Assembly (NCBI GenBank): GCA_930367215.1
Contig: OV884057.1
Location: 109,145,284 to 109,209,283 of the forward strand
From: Pollenia angustigena
Lineage: Eukaryota; Arthropoda; Insecta; Diptera; Polleniidae
Length of the DNA stretch: 64,000 bases
Direction of reading: 5' to 3'
Each line of letters starts with the position of its first letter. The first letter of the stretch is position 1. The notes under the pieces were generated by a model. It saw only the letters and a program-made list of their open reading frames with translations. It did no database searches and was not told where the DNA came from. Positions 1 to 11,582 of the stretch are shown piece after piece. The translations under genes were made by a program, and so were the position numbers.

Positions 1-1001
1 CTACCAACTTTGTACTTTTTTTACTGCTATTAGCAGTGCAAAAGTAATAAAGTACTCCAGTGCAAATTTAGTACAATTTAAAAATTGCAAACGCTTTTTC
101 CTACCAAAATATGATAAAAACAAAGCAAAGAAATCGCCTTTATGTAAATACTATATCGAATTTAATTCAAACAAATTATTGCTACAGTCTTATGAATCTT
201 GTTGCTATAGTTAAAAAAAAAAAATTAAATATGTATAGAAATATGTTACAAAACTAATTTCATACACCAACCGAACTTTCATCTTCTTTAAAAATAATAA
301 TTTTATGTTCCTTTCTATACCTGATTGTTGTAATTTTTTAATTAAATACTTTATATATGGGCATTTCCTGGGGTCACTAACGTACGTTCGTACGCTTTTG
401 ATTTACAAATAATATAGAAAACAAAACTTTTCCTATCATTTTTTTTCGGCGATTCGATAGCATTTGGGTAGCTCTAAGTTTAGTGCAAAAGATGGATGTC
501 ATCGAGTTTAAATTTTTTATAATGATACAAAGTTATAAACATGTGGTCAGGAACGTACGCAAAATAGAAGTCAACTTTGGCTGACAGTACTGAAATGTAA
601 AAATCTGCGTAATAGAACGGAATATTCAAAAGTGATTAATTTATTTTAAGAGTGTATTAATGTACGTCTCCATCCAGTATTTACAAAATAAAATATCTCT
701 CTTGGTTTTTGTTTAATTGGCTTATGTACCGGACGCGAACGTACGGGTCGCGAACGTATGATTTTCCATATGTTTTTTTATTATTATCACCATGCATTTT
801 CCCTTAAATATCTTCAAATTTCCTTATTAAAAATCTTAATACTCCTTTTGCTATTGATTGTAATGGAGAGATTATGAAGAAAGAGTGTAAATATAACATA
901 TTTTTTGCATGCAAAATAAATATATAAAAATGTCTTCAGAAGTAGCTTAAATACTTAGAAAATATAAAATGTTCCAGTTTTCAGCGTAATTTCCTCAATT
1001 A
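1..1001. other. AT-rich noncoding stretch with CGTACG cluster
   Basis: I see no coding potential here. The one unusual item is the palindromic hexamer CGTACG, present at 381-386, 389-394, 554-559 and 740-745, with near copies at 661-666 and 755-760. Several copies are preceded by GAA or TAA. In sequence this AT-rich such a GC-containing palindrome should be rare, so the cluster may be part of an unrecognised repeat or a binding-site array. Confidence 0.5.
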
Positions 1002-1212
1002 ACACTCAATTTACATGATGAATTTTATGACGTCCAATTTTAGACGTCATTTTTTTGTTTGGTAGCAAGCGGTACAGAGAAAAAAGATGGGTAGAAAAAT
1101 ATGCATGATTTCTGTTTTCTCCTCCTCTTTCTTCTCTATCCCGCTTGCTTCCAAAAAAAAAAAATGTCGGCTAAAATTGGACGTCATAAAATTTATCATG
1201 TAAATTGAGTGT
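1002..1212. mobile_element. Foldback (hairpin) MITE, 211 bp
   Basis: The two ends are long imperfect inverted repeats of about 80 bp. The left arm starts ACACTCAATTTACATGAT and the right arm reads back the same with few mismatches; both contain GACGTCCAATTTTAG. The loop is short and pyrimidine-rich (about 1090-1130). There is no coding capacity. I could not settle a target duplication: TTAA sits at 999-1002 but is not repeated on the right. A non-autonomous hairpin element is the simplest reading; its superfamily is open. Confidence 0.75.
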
Positions 1213-1524
1213 AAAATAGCTGAGATATGCTATGAAACCATTCTTTTATAAAAACATATGGCCTTGTTTCTATAAAAAGCAATAGTATAGTATTGATCAT
1301 AGTGTTGAAAGTGATACACTTGAAAGCAGTTAATGACTGCGCTTAAAGAGCTGTAAACTTCACAAAACAAATCTACTGAGAAGGCGTGGTCGAAGGGTCG
1401 TAAAATTACATATTAATTACAATTATGTCAGATAGAAAAAAATTAGCGGGTACCGCGTCAACACTTCAAAAATTTTAAAAATAAGGGACACTACCCAATA
1501 TCCTTAAAATCGACTCTGCGAACT

Positions 1525-1765
1525 TTGCAACAATGTTTTACCCGCTGGTTTCTAACCATACGATTCGCATTATTGCCACCGATACCAAAACCGGGGAAAA
1601 GCCCGAACAGTTTCGAGGGATACCGGCCAATTCACTATTGCCAGCATTATCCAAAATCCTTGAAAAAATTTTGGCAAACCGTTTTCGGAAGTATACTTGA
1701 ACAAACTTTTCCAAATTGCAACATGCTTTTATCCTAGACATGGAGTCCACATAATCTGCCACCAA
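1525..1765 (+). pseudogene. Jockey-type reverse transcriptase relic
   Basis: A short plus-strand segment reads IPKPGKSPNSFEGYRPI, the conserved start of the reverse transcriptase domain in jockey-group non-LTR retrotransposons. The expected continuation, ending SKILEKILANRF, is in the next frame, so one base has been lost after YRPI near 1633. Nothing upstream or downstream extends the domain, so this is a decayed fragment of some 75 codons. The apparent start is not an ATG. Confidence 0.7.
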
Positions 1766-2589
1766 TTTGAAGAAAGTTAACGTTATAATCTCAAAAATGG
1801 CAAACACGGCCTTTCAAAGGATATTAAAAAAAAGAGGACGACAGCATAAAAAATGTAGGACATTTGCTTGAAAAAAAGAGGACACTTTCTAAATAACCTA
1901 ATTTTAACAAAATTTACGACGGCATAAAAATTAACCAACAAAATATGTTTTTACACAAAAAAATTAATTTGGGTAATTCCATGTCAAATCGACCTAGAGT
2001 GGGACTTGACCCCTTTCAATTTGAATGAAATTTGGCGAGAGGGTTTCTTTCATCCCATAAAGAACATATATCAACGAAAAACAATTTTTTATTCTTTTCA
2101 ACAGTTATTTCATATTCAAAATGTCATAATTTCGCCGAATAAGCCGAACGTGTTGAGTTTATTTTTTTGTCAGTTTAAAGAGAATACTTGAGGCTCCAAT
2201 AAATATATTGAAAAAAATGTCTTTGCAAAATATTAAATTTTAAAAATGGACTTAGTCAAAACCCAATTTTTTGCTGATTTTTTTTTTTTATATAATACTT
2301 CAAACTGTTCTTTAAAAATCCTGAAACTTTGAAGGATGTACTTTTTTTAAGATATGATTTTTTATTTCTTTCCAAAAAAAATCTTAAAATAAGATTTGAA
2401 TATGGTCATTTGAGCAATCTTATATATAAATACGGAAGCAATTTTTTTATCGTTAATTTTTAACTTATCTTTACGTCCACCGATTTTAATGAAACATATA
2501 TCGTTTTAAAGGTATTTTTGTGTAGAAATGCACAATATAAATTTTTCTAAATTTTCAGGATTAAATGGTTTTAAAAGCGTTTTAAATTT
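1766..2589. other. Noncoding, with a dispersed repeat at 1973-2170
   Basis: No gene is visible. The part at 1973-2170 is a diverged inverted copy of 35340-35530: both share the word for GGTAATTCCATGTCAAA, a GTGGGACTTGACCCC-like stretch and a TTCGGCGAAATTATGAC stretch in the same order. The second copy lies inside the Transib element of this window, so this may be a relic of that family. Two AAAAAAAGAGGAC words occur near 1829-1885. The remainder (2180-2589) is poly-A and poly-T rich. Confidence 0.55.
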
Positions 2590-2850
2590 GTTTGCAAACA
2601 CACGCACATACATGTATAAAAAGAAGTTGTGTGTTTTGTTATTCTCCCAAAATGTGTTTTTTTCTTGCATTATACTGGCAAACACACATGTGCACACATG
2701 TATAGAAGACGGTGTGCTCTATGTTGTTATTATACTTGCAAACACACATGTACACAAATGTATAAACGACGGTTATGCTCTATGTTGTTCTCCCAAAATG
2801 TTTTTGTTTTCATTTTGCACTTGCAAACACACATGTATAAACGTATTAGG
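2590..2850. repeat. Degenerate tandem repeat, four units
   Basis: The motif GCAAACACAC followed by ATG and GTATA words recurs four times at roughly 65-90 bp spacing (near 2594, 2680, 2739 and 2823), separated by TTCTCCCAAAATGT or TATGTTGTT stretches. The open frame across it (2528-2941) comes from the repeat and has no recognisable protein. A diverged copy of the sequence just before the array (2528-2600) is seen again at 5890-5960, on the other side of the inserted non-LTR element. Confidence 0.65.
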
Positions 2851-2950
2851 ACAGGGTTACCTTAGACATTTTAAAAAACGAAGTCGCGTAAAAACGTCGT
2901 TTAGAAAAATAAAAGTCGGAAACTTTTTTAATGACTTTTAACGAAGATCT

Positions 2951-5569
2951 GTGTTTCTATTTTTTACTTTGATAACATTTCATGAAAATCTTATAAATAA
3001 ATATATTCCAGATAGTTTGATAAGCCTTCATGGCTATAAAGTGTTTAGATTTGATAGGACCAGGTGTGGTGGAGGTGGAGTTGCAATATTTGTAAAAAAT
3101 GGTATCACATGCAAATTTTGTTTCAAGGCAAAACAAACCGACATGATTGAATATATTTTTACTGAAATCTCATCATTTGGGAGAAAATTACTAGTTGGAT
3201 GTGTTTATAGACCCAAATTTAACATACTTTTTGACAGTTTTATTGAAACTTTAGAAATTCTGACCATGCCGTACAATGATGTAGTGATATTAGGTGACTT
3301 TAATTCAAATCTTCTCAGAGAATCGACCCTTAGGGATAGTATGGAATCATTAGGATTTTCACCTACCAATCTTTCAATACCAACACATTTTACAACTTTC
3401 AATAGTACATTGATTGATATTATATTTGTGGGTGACCCATCTAAAGTCGCTTTATATGATCAAATCTCTGCTTCTTGTTTTTCAAAACATGATTTGATGT
3501 TTTTAGTATATGATTTCTCGCTACAACAGGAGGATCAGGTTTATAGTTACCGGGATTTTAAAAACGTAAACTACGACTTGCTGTATGAAAGTTTCTATTC
3601 TTTTGATTGGAACAACATTTACTTTATGAGTTCTGTTGATGATCAGCTAACATTTTTGGAGAACAATATTCTATCCCTATATGATGAGACTGTGCCATTA
3701 ATAAGGAAACAAATTACAAGTAAGAACAAACCGTGGTTCACCAAAAACATTGAGCAGTCCATACAACGTAGGGATCTAGCCTACTCTAGATGGAAACGTT
3801 TTAGAACAGCTGGACTTAAAGGTGAATTCCGCTCTGCCAGAAGGAATGTTAATAACCAAATAAGATTGGCTAAATCCAACTATTATACTAAACGCTTTAG
3901 CTCTGCCATTGACTCTAGAAACACATGGAAGACCATTCGAGACATTGGTATCGGGAAAGCTGTTAAAACTAATAGCTGTACCATTGATGCTGATGAACTC
4001 AATAATGTCTTCACCAATATACCATCGGTTTCTACAAATTATGTGATACCAAACATTACTTCTTTTAATAATAACTCGTGTTCTCGAGTAAATTCGTTCC
4101 AGTTTTCTTGTGTTAGCCAGGTTGAGGTTTTGTCTTGCTTTTCATTGGTTAAATCCAATGCTGTTGGTTCCGACAATATACATCCTTATTTTATTAAAAT
4201 TCTGTTACCGTTACTACTGCCATTCATAACTCACCTTTTTAATTCAATTATAACTTCTAGTTCCTTTTCTACAAAATGGAAGCACGCAAAGGTTGTACCA
4301 CTACCAAAGTCTAACACGGAATATCGTCCAATAGCAATTCTAAGTTTTCTTTCAAAAATTTTGGAGAAGATTTGTCATTTGCAAATGAGTGCCTACATAC
4401 ATGCAAATCGTTTAATGTCCGATAAACAATCGGGGTTTCGTCCCAACCACAGCTGTGTAACTGCACTGGTTGACGTGTCTGAAAATATAAGACGCGAACT
4501 CGATAATGGTAAAACTAATTTCTTGATACTTCTCGACCATTCCAAGGCATTTGACACTGTAAACCATGAAACCTTATGTATGAAATTGAGACATTTTTTC
4601 AACTTTTCATCCTCATCAACTAAATTAATATCGTCATATCTTTCTGATAGAAGTCAATCCGTACACGTTAATAACACTATTTCAAATCCAATAACACTCA
4701 CAAAAGGTGTGCCACAGGGATCGATTCTAGGACCCCTCCTTTTTTCAGTTTATGCTAATGATTTACCACAGCAACTTACTTATTGTAAAATACATATGTA
4801 TGCGGATGATGTTCAGTTGTACTTAAGTAGTCCTGCAAACTCTATTAGGGAAAATGTCGATAAACTTAATTATGATCTGAACAAAATACATTGCTGGGCA
4901 GTTGCAAACGGACTTTGTCTGAATCCACAAAAGTCGAAATGCTTAATAATTCATAAAAAATCCATTACACCAATTATTGAAGATGACATTTTTATAAATA
5001 ATCAAAAAATCGACATGGTGCAAAGAGTTAAGAACTTAGGGATAGTGTTCAACAACAACTTAACCTGGTCAAGCCACATAAATACTCTCGTAGTTCGGAC
5101 GTATATCAAACTTCGAACGCTGTGGTCCACACAACACTTCACCCCACTAAGAATAAGGCAGCTTCTTGCAAAGGCTTATCTGATTCCTACTCTTACTTAC
5201 GGTTGTGAACTTTTCGCTAAATGTGATTCTATCAGTAGGAAAAAATTAGAAGTTTTGTACAACAACATTATAAGATATGTTTACGGATTAAGGAAGAGTG
5301 ATGGAGTCTCTGCATTTTCAAAAAACCTTTATGGAGTATCTTTCGAAAACCTTCTTAAAATAAGAGTCCTTATTTTTCTGCACAAAGTTGTATATACAAA
5401 GAAACCACAATACATTTATAATTTTATACAATTTGCTAGATCCACCAGGAACATGATTATACCTAGATTTAAATGTCTTGTGTCGGAATGGCAATTTTTT
5501 ATAAACGCCGTTCGTCTTTGGAATGGTGTGCCAAACTACCAACAAACAAATAGCAACGCAACTCTTTAG
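2951..5569 (+). pseudogene. Non-LTR retrotransposon ORF2, 5'-truncated
   Basis: A long open frame of 872 codons encodes an endonuclease/reverse transcriptase polyprotein that would copy its own RNA into a nicked chromosomal target. The endonuclease domain lacks its N-terminus: the usual ETWL region is replaced by ITFHENLI, but GGGGVAIFVKN, GCVYRP and the GDFN catalytic motif (about residue 115) remain. The reverse transcriptase has YRPIAILSFLSKILEKI, LDHSKAFDTVNH, GVPQGSILGPLLF and active site YADD (MYADDVQLY, codons about 4798-4815). The first residue shown is GTG, not ATG, so the real start is lost. The stop at 5567 follows a probable one-base slip, because another frame gives a normal-looking end up to about 5598. 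The clade is jockey/CR1-like; I would not go further. Confidence 0.88.
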
Positions 5570-5880
5570 GAAATTTTTATTTAAAACTTTCGCTTAGCTT
5601 AAACTAAAAATGTTCGTGATAAATTTATTAAATGCTTTTATATTTTTTTTTTTTTTTTTATTATTTTGTTTAATTTTTTTTTTATATATTGTATTAAATT
5701 TTTTTATTTTTAATATAACTTGTAATATTACTTTTATTATATTTATTCTTTTTATTTTAATGTTAAATGTTAACTATTAAAATCTTTTATATGGTAATCC
5801 TCATAAACCAATATAATCCTGTACTTTAATTATAAGACTTGTTCTTGTTGTGCAGGAAATAAATAAATAAATAAATAAAT
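5570..5880 (+). repeat. 3' UTR and (AAAT)n tail of the non-LTR element
   Basis: The T-rich stretch after the ORF ends in about six AAAT units at 5857-5880, a microsatellite tail of the kind that terminates many non-LTR retrotransposons. This defines the 3' end of the element starting near 2951. I found no clean target duplication around it. Confidence 0.75.
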
Positions 5881-6560
5881 TACGGGGATATGCACAATAT
5901 ATTTTTTTTCTAAATTTTTGGAATAAAAGTGTTTAAAAAGCATTTTAATTTATCCTATAGACACACGTACAAAGATAGGTGAATAGTGAATTTAGCCGTT
6001 CACTTAAAATGTGTACGATTTTATTGTACAACGCACAGGTTCTCTCAAAAGTAAATGTGAAGTGGTCGAATTTCGGCCACCGGGCGATCCTAGTAAGTAT
6101 TTATTTGAACAAAAGTAACGACATTGATAAGGTTTCTGTCGCTTATTTGTTGCATTTTTTTTTTGGAGCTCCATTTTCAAAGAAAAGTACTCTTTTTGTC
6201 CCGTAACGTCCCCAAAAATTAAACCTAAATCTTTTTTTTTAATGAATTTTGTAACCTGTCATTTAAAGTTTAAATGCAGGAACAAATTTTCAATGAAGGT
6301 GTGACACTTGATGAAAAAGAAATAGGACTGCCCCGGATACCCAAAAAAAGAGGACGGTGTCCGGGGAAAAGAGGACGGATGGCAATCCTATCCAAGGTTA
6401 TACTCTTTCTGTTCAACATATTGCATATACCAATTCTCTGGCAAAATCAGTCGAAAACTTACTCGGAATCTAAATCTTTTCATTGTAAAATAAAAACGCA
6501 TTCAATTTAATTAATTTACGCCTACAACATTTTTGCTGTTGTCTCCGGTAATCCAGAAAC
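5881..6560. other. Noncoding; GAGGAC-repeat end-like sequence at 6328-6400
   Basis: 5890-5960 resembles 2528-2600. At 6328-6400 the word AAAGAGGACGG occurs twice next to GGATGGCAATCC. Read on the minus strand this gives GGATTGCCATCCGTCC, which looks like a transposon terminus with subterminal repeats of the hAT kind. No partner end was identified, so it is unassigned. The short open frames here show no family resemblance. Confidence 0.4.
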
Positions 6561-6804
6561 AGTCAATTTAGATTTAAACTGCTTGGACACCAAAACACAG
6601 CTAAGGACAGATAGCAAAGGTACTGGTATACGTGGTCATAAAGCCGAAGTTCTACACGTGTGCAGAAAAAGGACTTGCAGTGATCATACTAGTCGCCTTG
6701 GAAATGCGACCAGATGAGAATTTTCGGTTTATTTTTTACCAAAAATCTTTTGTGCAACTACCATGTGAAACATTAAGGTAAAATCAACAACATCCTAAAA
6801 CTTA

Positions 6805-9059
6805 TTTGCTGTCGAAAAAAAGACCTCCTATGGAAACGGCACTAAGTATTATTCGCTCTTTAATATTGGGATCAATCTTACATTGTATAACGATCTACGG
6901 CTGGACGACAAAGAAAAATATCAATAAAATCAACATTAAAATAAACAATTGCTTTAGAACCGCCTCTGTAGTGCGAAAATAATTTACGTTGTGTTTATTT
7001 AACCGATAAAGTTTATTTTATGTTTAAAATTGCATACATACATACAAACATATATTCATATGTATATATACATACATGTATGAACAAACACAAACAAAAA
7101 AAGCTAATTAAAAACAAACAAAAACAAAATTCTAATGTAAAATTCAGATGAAAGGCTAATAGCCTTTTCACACTTGTAAACGTTTAACATCAATTTGCGA
7201 AGATGTTGGAATTTTACCATAATAGCCTTTTCACACTTGTCAACATTTAACATCAATTTGCGAAAATGTTGGAATTTTCCCATAAGAAATACATAGGGCT
7301 AAAAATCAAAATTTTTCAACATTTTTACAGAATGTTACTATCTCATTTTGTTCCCTTTTACATTTTTCGATTCTTTTAGTGTCATCACTAGAAAAGTGGC
7401 AATAAATTCTGTTATTATTGTGGCATCACTGACAAAGTGGAAGTTGCTTTGAAAGCAGCGCTACCATTTCTCAATTTTTTCCCTTTTTGTAAGCCTTATT
7501 TTGCTTAAATTATTAAACGAAATGGATTAGAAATACATTTTGGTGTTATCTTTTGAAATGTTGGCACTTTAGTAGAAAAAAAGTATTTAAAAAAAATAAG
7601 AGTTTTTTTTCAGAAATGGTGACATTTTTTATTGACAGTAGATGTTAGATGTTTCAAGTGTGAACGCGTATTTCACATTTTCCATGTGTTCCTCCGAAAT
7701 GTATGCAAGTGTACAAAGGGTATAAGAAATACATAGTGCTAAAAATCAAAATTTTTCAACATCTTTATAGAATGTTACTATCTCATTTTGTTCCCTTTTA
7801 CATTTTTTGATTCTTTTAGTGTCATCACTAGAAAAGTGGCAATAAATTATGTTATTATTGTGGCATCACTGACAAAATCGAAGTTGCTTTGAAAGCAGCG
7901 TTGCCATTTCTCTAGTTTTTCCTTTTTTGCAAGCCTTATTTTGCAAAAAATTATTAAACGAAATGAATTAAAAATATATTTCGGTGTTATCTTTTGAAAT
8001 GTTGGCACTTTTGTAGAAAAAAAAGTATTAAAAAAAATAAAAGTTTTTTTTCAGAAATTGGTACTAGATGCGAGATGTTTCAAGTGTGAACGCGTATTTC
8101 ACATTTTCAACATCTTCCATGCGTTCCTCCGAAATGCATGCAAGTGTACAAAGGGTATAAGAACAATTTCATTTGTTTTTATTTTATTCTCTTTTATGAT
8201 TTTCGTTTTTTTTTACATTTTGTAGACAAAGATGTTACAAAAATTCTGCTGTTTACTATCGTTAAAAAAAATTACAGAATCACACTATCGTTATAGGCTT
8301 TTTACACTGATCAACATCTAACATTTACCATCAAAGAAAATGTGAAACACTCGTTAACATTGCTCACATCTACCATCAAACAAAGATGTCACGATTTTTG
8401 AAAAAAAAAAAAAAAAAAATATTTTTAAAATAAAAAAATGTTTTTTTCTACAAAAGTGCTAAAATTTAAAAAGAAAACACAAAAATGTATGTGAAGTTCA
8501 ATTTGTTTAAAAATATAAAAAATACTTAACAAAGAAACATTGCAACAAAAGAGAAAACATGACAAATGGTAGCGCTGCTTTCAGTGATGCCACAATAATA
8601 ATAGAACTTATTGCCACTTTTCTAGTGATGACACTAAAATAATCGGAAGATGTTGAATGGAATAAAATGAGAAAGGAACATCTTTTAAAGATGTTGATTT
8701 TTAACCCTATGTATTTCTTATGGAAATATGTTAACATCTTTGGAAATTGTGGCAAATTGATGGTAGATGTTGATCAGTGTAAAAAGGCTATTACTGCAAG
8801 CGAATATATTTGTCTACAAATATAACGATTGTCGGTTCGTTAAAAGTTAATGAATCGCACCACTGGTCTGCTACGAACGGCGCCGCATTACAACTTAAGA
8901 AGTGAGGCTAAATTTACAGATTTTTTAAAACTATTGGATAAGATGGCCTATAATATAGCATCTAGATCTGTTGCTATCTCGTCTGGCGGTCTACATGAAT
9001 CATTTTGGAAAAAAATCAGCTCTGCATCAGTTCAGCCGTCGTCGGCTACAAGCATATAA
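6805..9059 (+). pseudogene. I-like non-LTR element relic, post-RT region (interrupted)
   Basis: Two plus-strand coding scraps flank a MITE cluster. The left one (6805-6985) reads LSKKRPPMETALSIIRSLI then LHCITIYGW, the pattern of the thumb region after the reverse transcriptase of I-clade elements. The right one (8850-9059) reads NRTTGLLRTAPHYNLRSEAK, the next conserved block of that region. Together with the RNase H scrap at 9340-9475 they form a collinear relic of one element. No long frame survives. Confidence 0.6.
7158..8792. mobile_element. MITE-A cluster (tandem and inverted copies)
   Basis: The outer ends are inverted: AATAGCCTTTTCACAC at 7158 and its complement at the right end (8777-8792). 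Inside, a 441-bp block starting ATAAGAAATACATAG at 7281 is directly repeated from 7721. An inverted partial copy lies at 8440-8760, and a further terminus-like copy starts near 8295. All share GTCATCACTAGAAAAGTGGC and GTGGCATCACTGAC. There is no coding capacity. Another copy frames 10086-30360. This is a non-autonomous family that has tandemly duplicated or inserted into itself. Confidence 0.75.
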
Positions 9060-9339
9060 CGACAATTCTGAGGAAATTTAATATCCATTTACCATAAAAA
9101 CCAACCGTTCATAGGGTGTAATAAGTTTGTTGGCAGATTATAGCTTGAGTTGCCTAGTAAAGAACAGCACAGATTATACATGTTTTAAAATATTGTTCTC
9201 CCAAAAGATCTCTGTTTTTCTCCGGATGAAATTTACTATACCGTTGGATATTTCCAAAATGGGTTAACGTATTATGCTATAGCCAAACAAGTTTCATTTA
9301 CACAATTTGAACCATACAGGAAGCTAAGGTTCCCGTACA

Positions 9340-9475
9340 GGCACTCTCTAAGGCAGAAAATACTGCGGTAAGAACCACAACTTCGCTTGCCATCAAACAG
9401 GATACAAAAACATTAATCTGCACTGATAGCCTGAGTAGGATAAAAAGCTTTATTGCACTAAATTTATTGATAACA
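9340..9475 (+). pseudogene. RNase H domain fragment, I-like non-LTR element
   Basis: Plus-strand reading gives QALSKAENTAVRTTTSLA followed by TLICTDSLSRIKSFI. The AE pair followed by a TDSLS motif is the core of the RNase H domain that I-clade non-LTR elements carry downstream of reverse transcriptase. It lies in the right order after 8850-9059. The frame is short and flanked by stops, so this is a relic. Confidence 0.6.
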
Positions 9476-10085
9476 CTCTAATTTTTTTTAATCTAACAAA
9501 TTAAGTTATTTGCGAGATTTAATGTTTGTGTCCGTTAAAAGTGGAGGCATGTTTATATTGAATATTTTGTCGTTGCATAGTCATTAAAGAATACTTAAGT
9601 TTATCTAAAAAGTTATTCTCGATATTGTGGCAGAAGTCTCCAAAAACCCTTAAAAATATTAAATTTTAACTTGTTTTCTACCAAACGAAATAATAAAAGC
9701 TGCAAAAATATAAGGCCATCAAAAAATTCCTGAAGAATAATAATTTGACCTTTTCAAAAAACTGATTTTTCACGTAGACTTTTAGTTTTTGGGCCCTCAT
9801 CCACCCACAACTTCTTGGAACTACAATTGTAGATTTCTTACCCCTATTTTTAATTAAAGAAATTGGCACGGCTTATTGCATATTTTCCCATATGAATGTG
9901 ATTTACATAGTCATCCGACGAAAAATAATGAAAAATCGCATTTGGTTTTGTTCTATTTACTTTTAAGAATATGAAGTAAAGAGAAACAATTTTTGCACTT
10001 TCTCCCACTGAAATAACTAAAACAAAACAAAAAATAAGTATAAAGCATGACATAAAACTGACCTGGGTTGTCGCCAAAGTTTGTC
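9476..10085. other. Noncoding, nothing recognised
   Basis: AT-rich sequence with short antisense frames that have no family features. I see no repeats or RNA genes. Confidence 0.5.
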
Positions 10086-10214
10086 ATAGCCTTTTTACAC
10101 TGATCAACATCTTCCATCAATTTGCGAAGATGATAACATCTTTCCATAAGAAAATACATAGTGCCAAAAACCAACATCTTTAAAAGATGTTCCTATCTCA
10201 TTTAATTCCATTAT
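10086..10214. mobile_element. MITE-A copy, left part (right part at 30047-30360)
   Basis: The sequence begins with a MITE-A terminus (ATAGCCTTTTTACACTGATC) and runs through AACATCTTTAAAAGATGTTCC to CTCATTTAATTCCATTA, matching the copies at 7158-8792. It then stops abruptly. The rest of the element, starting at TTATTATTGTGGCATCACTGAC, resumes at about 30047. The intervening 19.8 kb is nested insertions. Confidence 0.7.
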
Positions 10215-10221
10215 ACTAAAA

Positions 10222-10336
10222 GCTAAGTGCTGGTTCACACTCTTAAAGTTTTGGCCGTCAAGTCTTGAGTTTCTAGGAGAGAGAGGAAAAGAAATGGCAT
10301 TCTCTTTTCCCTTCTTTCCTAAAAGCTAAAGACTTG
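10222..10336. mobile_element. Hairpin MITE-B, left part
   Basis: The element starts AAGTGCTGGTTCACAC. At 10260-10335 it contains an imperfect palindrome with purine-rich and pyrimidine-rich arms (AAGTCTTGAGTTTCTAGG against the complement of its right arm). The matching outer end, GTGTGAACCGACACTT, is at about 30029-30044. A non-LTR element split it at 10336; the target word (GCT.AAGACTTG) is at 10325-10336 and again at 29994-30005. The hairpin is similar in design to the one at 30110-30222. Confidence 0.65.
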
Positions 10337-11122
10337 TCTGATTATAGCAGATTTGCGATTTCACGTGCTGAATATAACTTATTAAGCACAAAGCTGTACA
10401 AAAACTATATATCTAATATGAAACAAAATTTTAACTGTGACCCGAAATCTTTTTATAAATTTGTTAATTCTAAAAAGAAATCTGGTGGCTTCCCAAAAAC
10501 AATGAAGTACGGAGCTAACGAATCTAGCGACGATCAGATAATAAGTAACTTGTTTGCTAATTTTTTTTCCACCACTTACTCTGATTTCCAATATGATTTA
10601 AATGAATACCCATATCCAATTGCATGCCACCAAATGATACACTTCTATCCAAACCACACAAACCAGATTTTAGACACTTTAAAATCTGTTAAGTCCTCAT
10701 ACCACATGGGTCCTGATGGTGTTCCCAGTTATGTTCTGAAGAATTGCGCACATGCAATAGCTACTCCATTAAGCATAATATTTAATTTATCCTTAAAATA
10801 TGGTTACTTTCCTCAGTTGTCGAAAGACTCATTCATTATTCCGCTATTTAAATCTGGCAGTAAGTCATGTGTCACAAACTATAGAGGCATAGCAAAGTTA
10901 AGTGCAATCCCTAAACTTTTTGAAAAGTGTGTTACCGACAATCACCTTCATCAAATCTCGTCCCTACTATCTTCCTGTCAACATGGTTTTTGAAAAGGGG
11001 GTTCACCAATTACTAATCTCATGCAGCTGACTACTATAGTAAATCGTGGATTTATTAAAAGGAAATTTACAGATTGTATATACACGGACTTTAGTAAAGC
11101 TTTTGATAAAGTCAATCATAAA
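10337..11122 (+). pseudogene. CR1/jockey-like non-LTR element, RT first half
   Basis: The plus-strand coding sequence starts in the linker before the reverse transcriptase (DYSRFAISRAEYNLL). It proceeds through GPDGVPSYVLKNCAH, FIIPLFKSGSK, NYRGIAKLSAIPKLFEK and QHGF, then TDFSKAFDKVNHK. A TGA follows QHGF at about 10993. The endonuclease is missing, so the copy is 5'-truncated. The frame breaks at VNHK where a foldback element has inserted; the 9-bp word AATCATAAA (11114-11122) is repeated at 29114, and the reverse transcriptase resumes there in the same frame. Confidence 0.85.
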
Positions 11123-11582
11123 ACAGGGTTTAAAAAGCTGCAGTCAAAATCAAAAAATTGCTTTTTCTTCCACTTTCTGATTTTTCAATGGACAAAAATA
11201 AGCCGTTGCTTTTACTTCTGATTCATTAAATGAAAACAGTCGCAGTAAAGGCAAAAGCAAAAAACGAAAAGTTGCACACAACAAAGAACATCGGCAGCTG
11301 ACATGTTCGAAAGTGTTTGGTTTGACAGACTGAAACTTTTAATAAATCCCGAAGTTAACGAAGATGGGACGTTGTGTTCATTGTATGTATATGAAAGCGA
11401 TAATGTTATTTAAAGTTTTATTTAATTTCAAAAAATTAAAAATATTTGTTAAGCTTAAAAATAAATATATATGTATGTACAAGTTAACAAAATTACCAGC
11501 TCTGCCAATGAAATGCATTTGGCAGAGTCAGCATAAAAGGTATTTCACAATTTTAACACGCGCATACCGGCTGACGGTTTCA

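Noticed and set aside
2528..2941. 137-residue ORF as a gene
   Set aside because: It is produced by a degenerate tandem repeat (ANTHVH-type reiteration); no start context or family resemblance.
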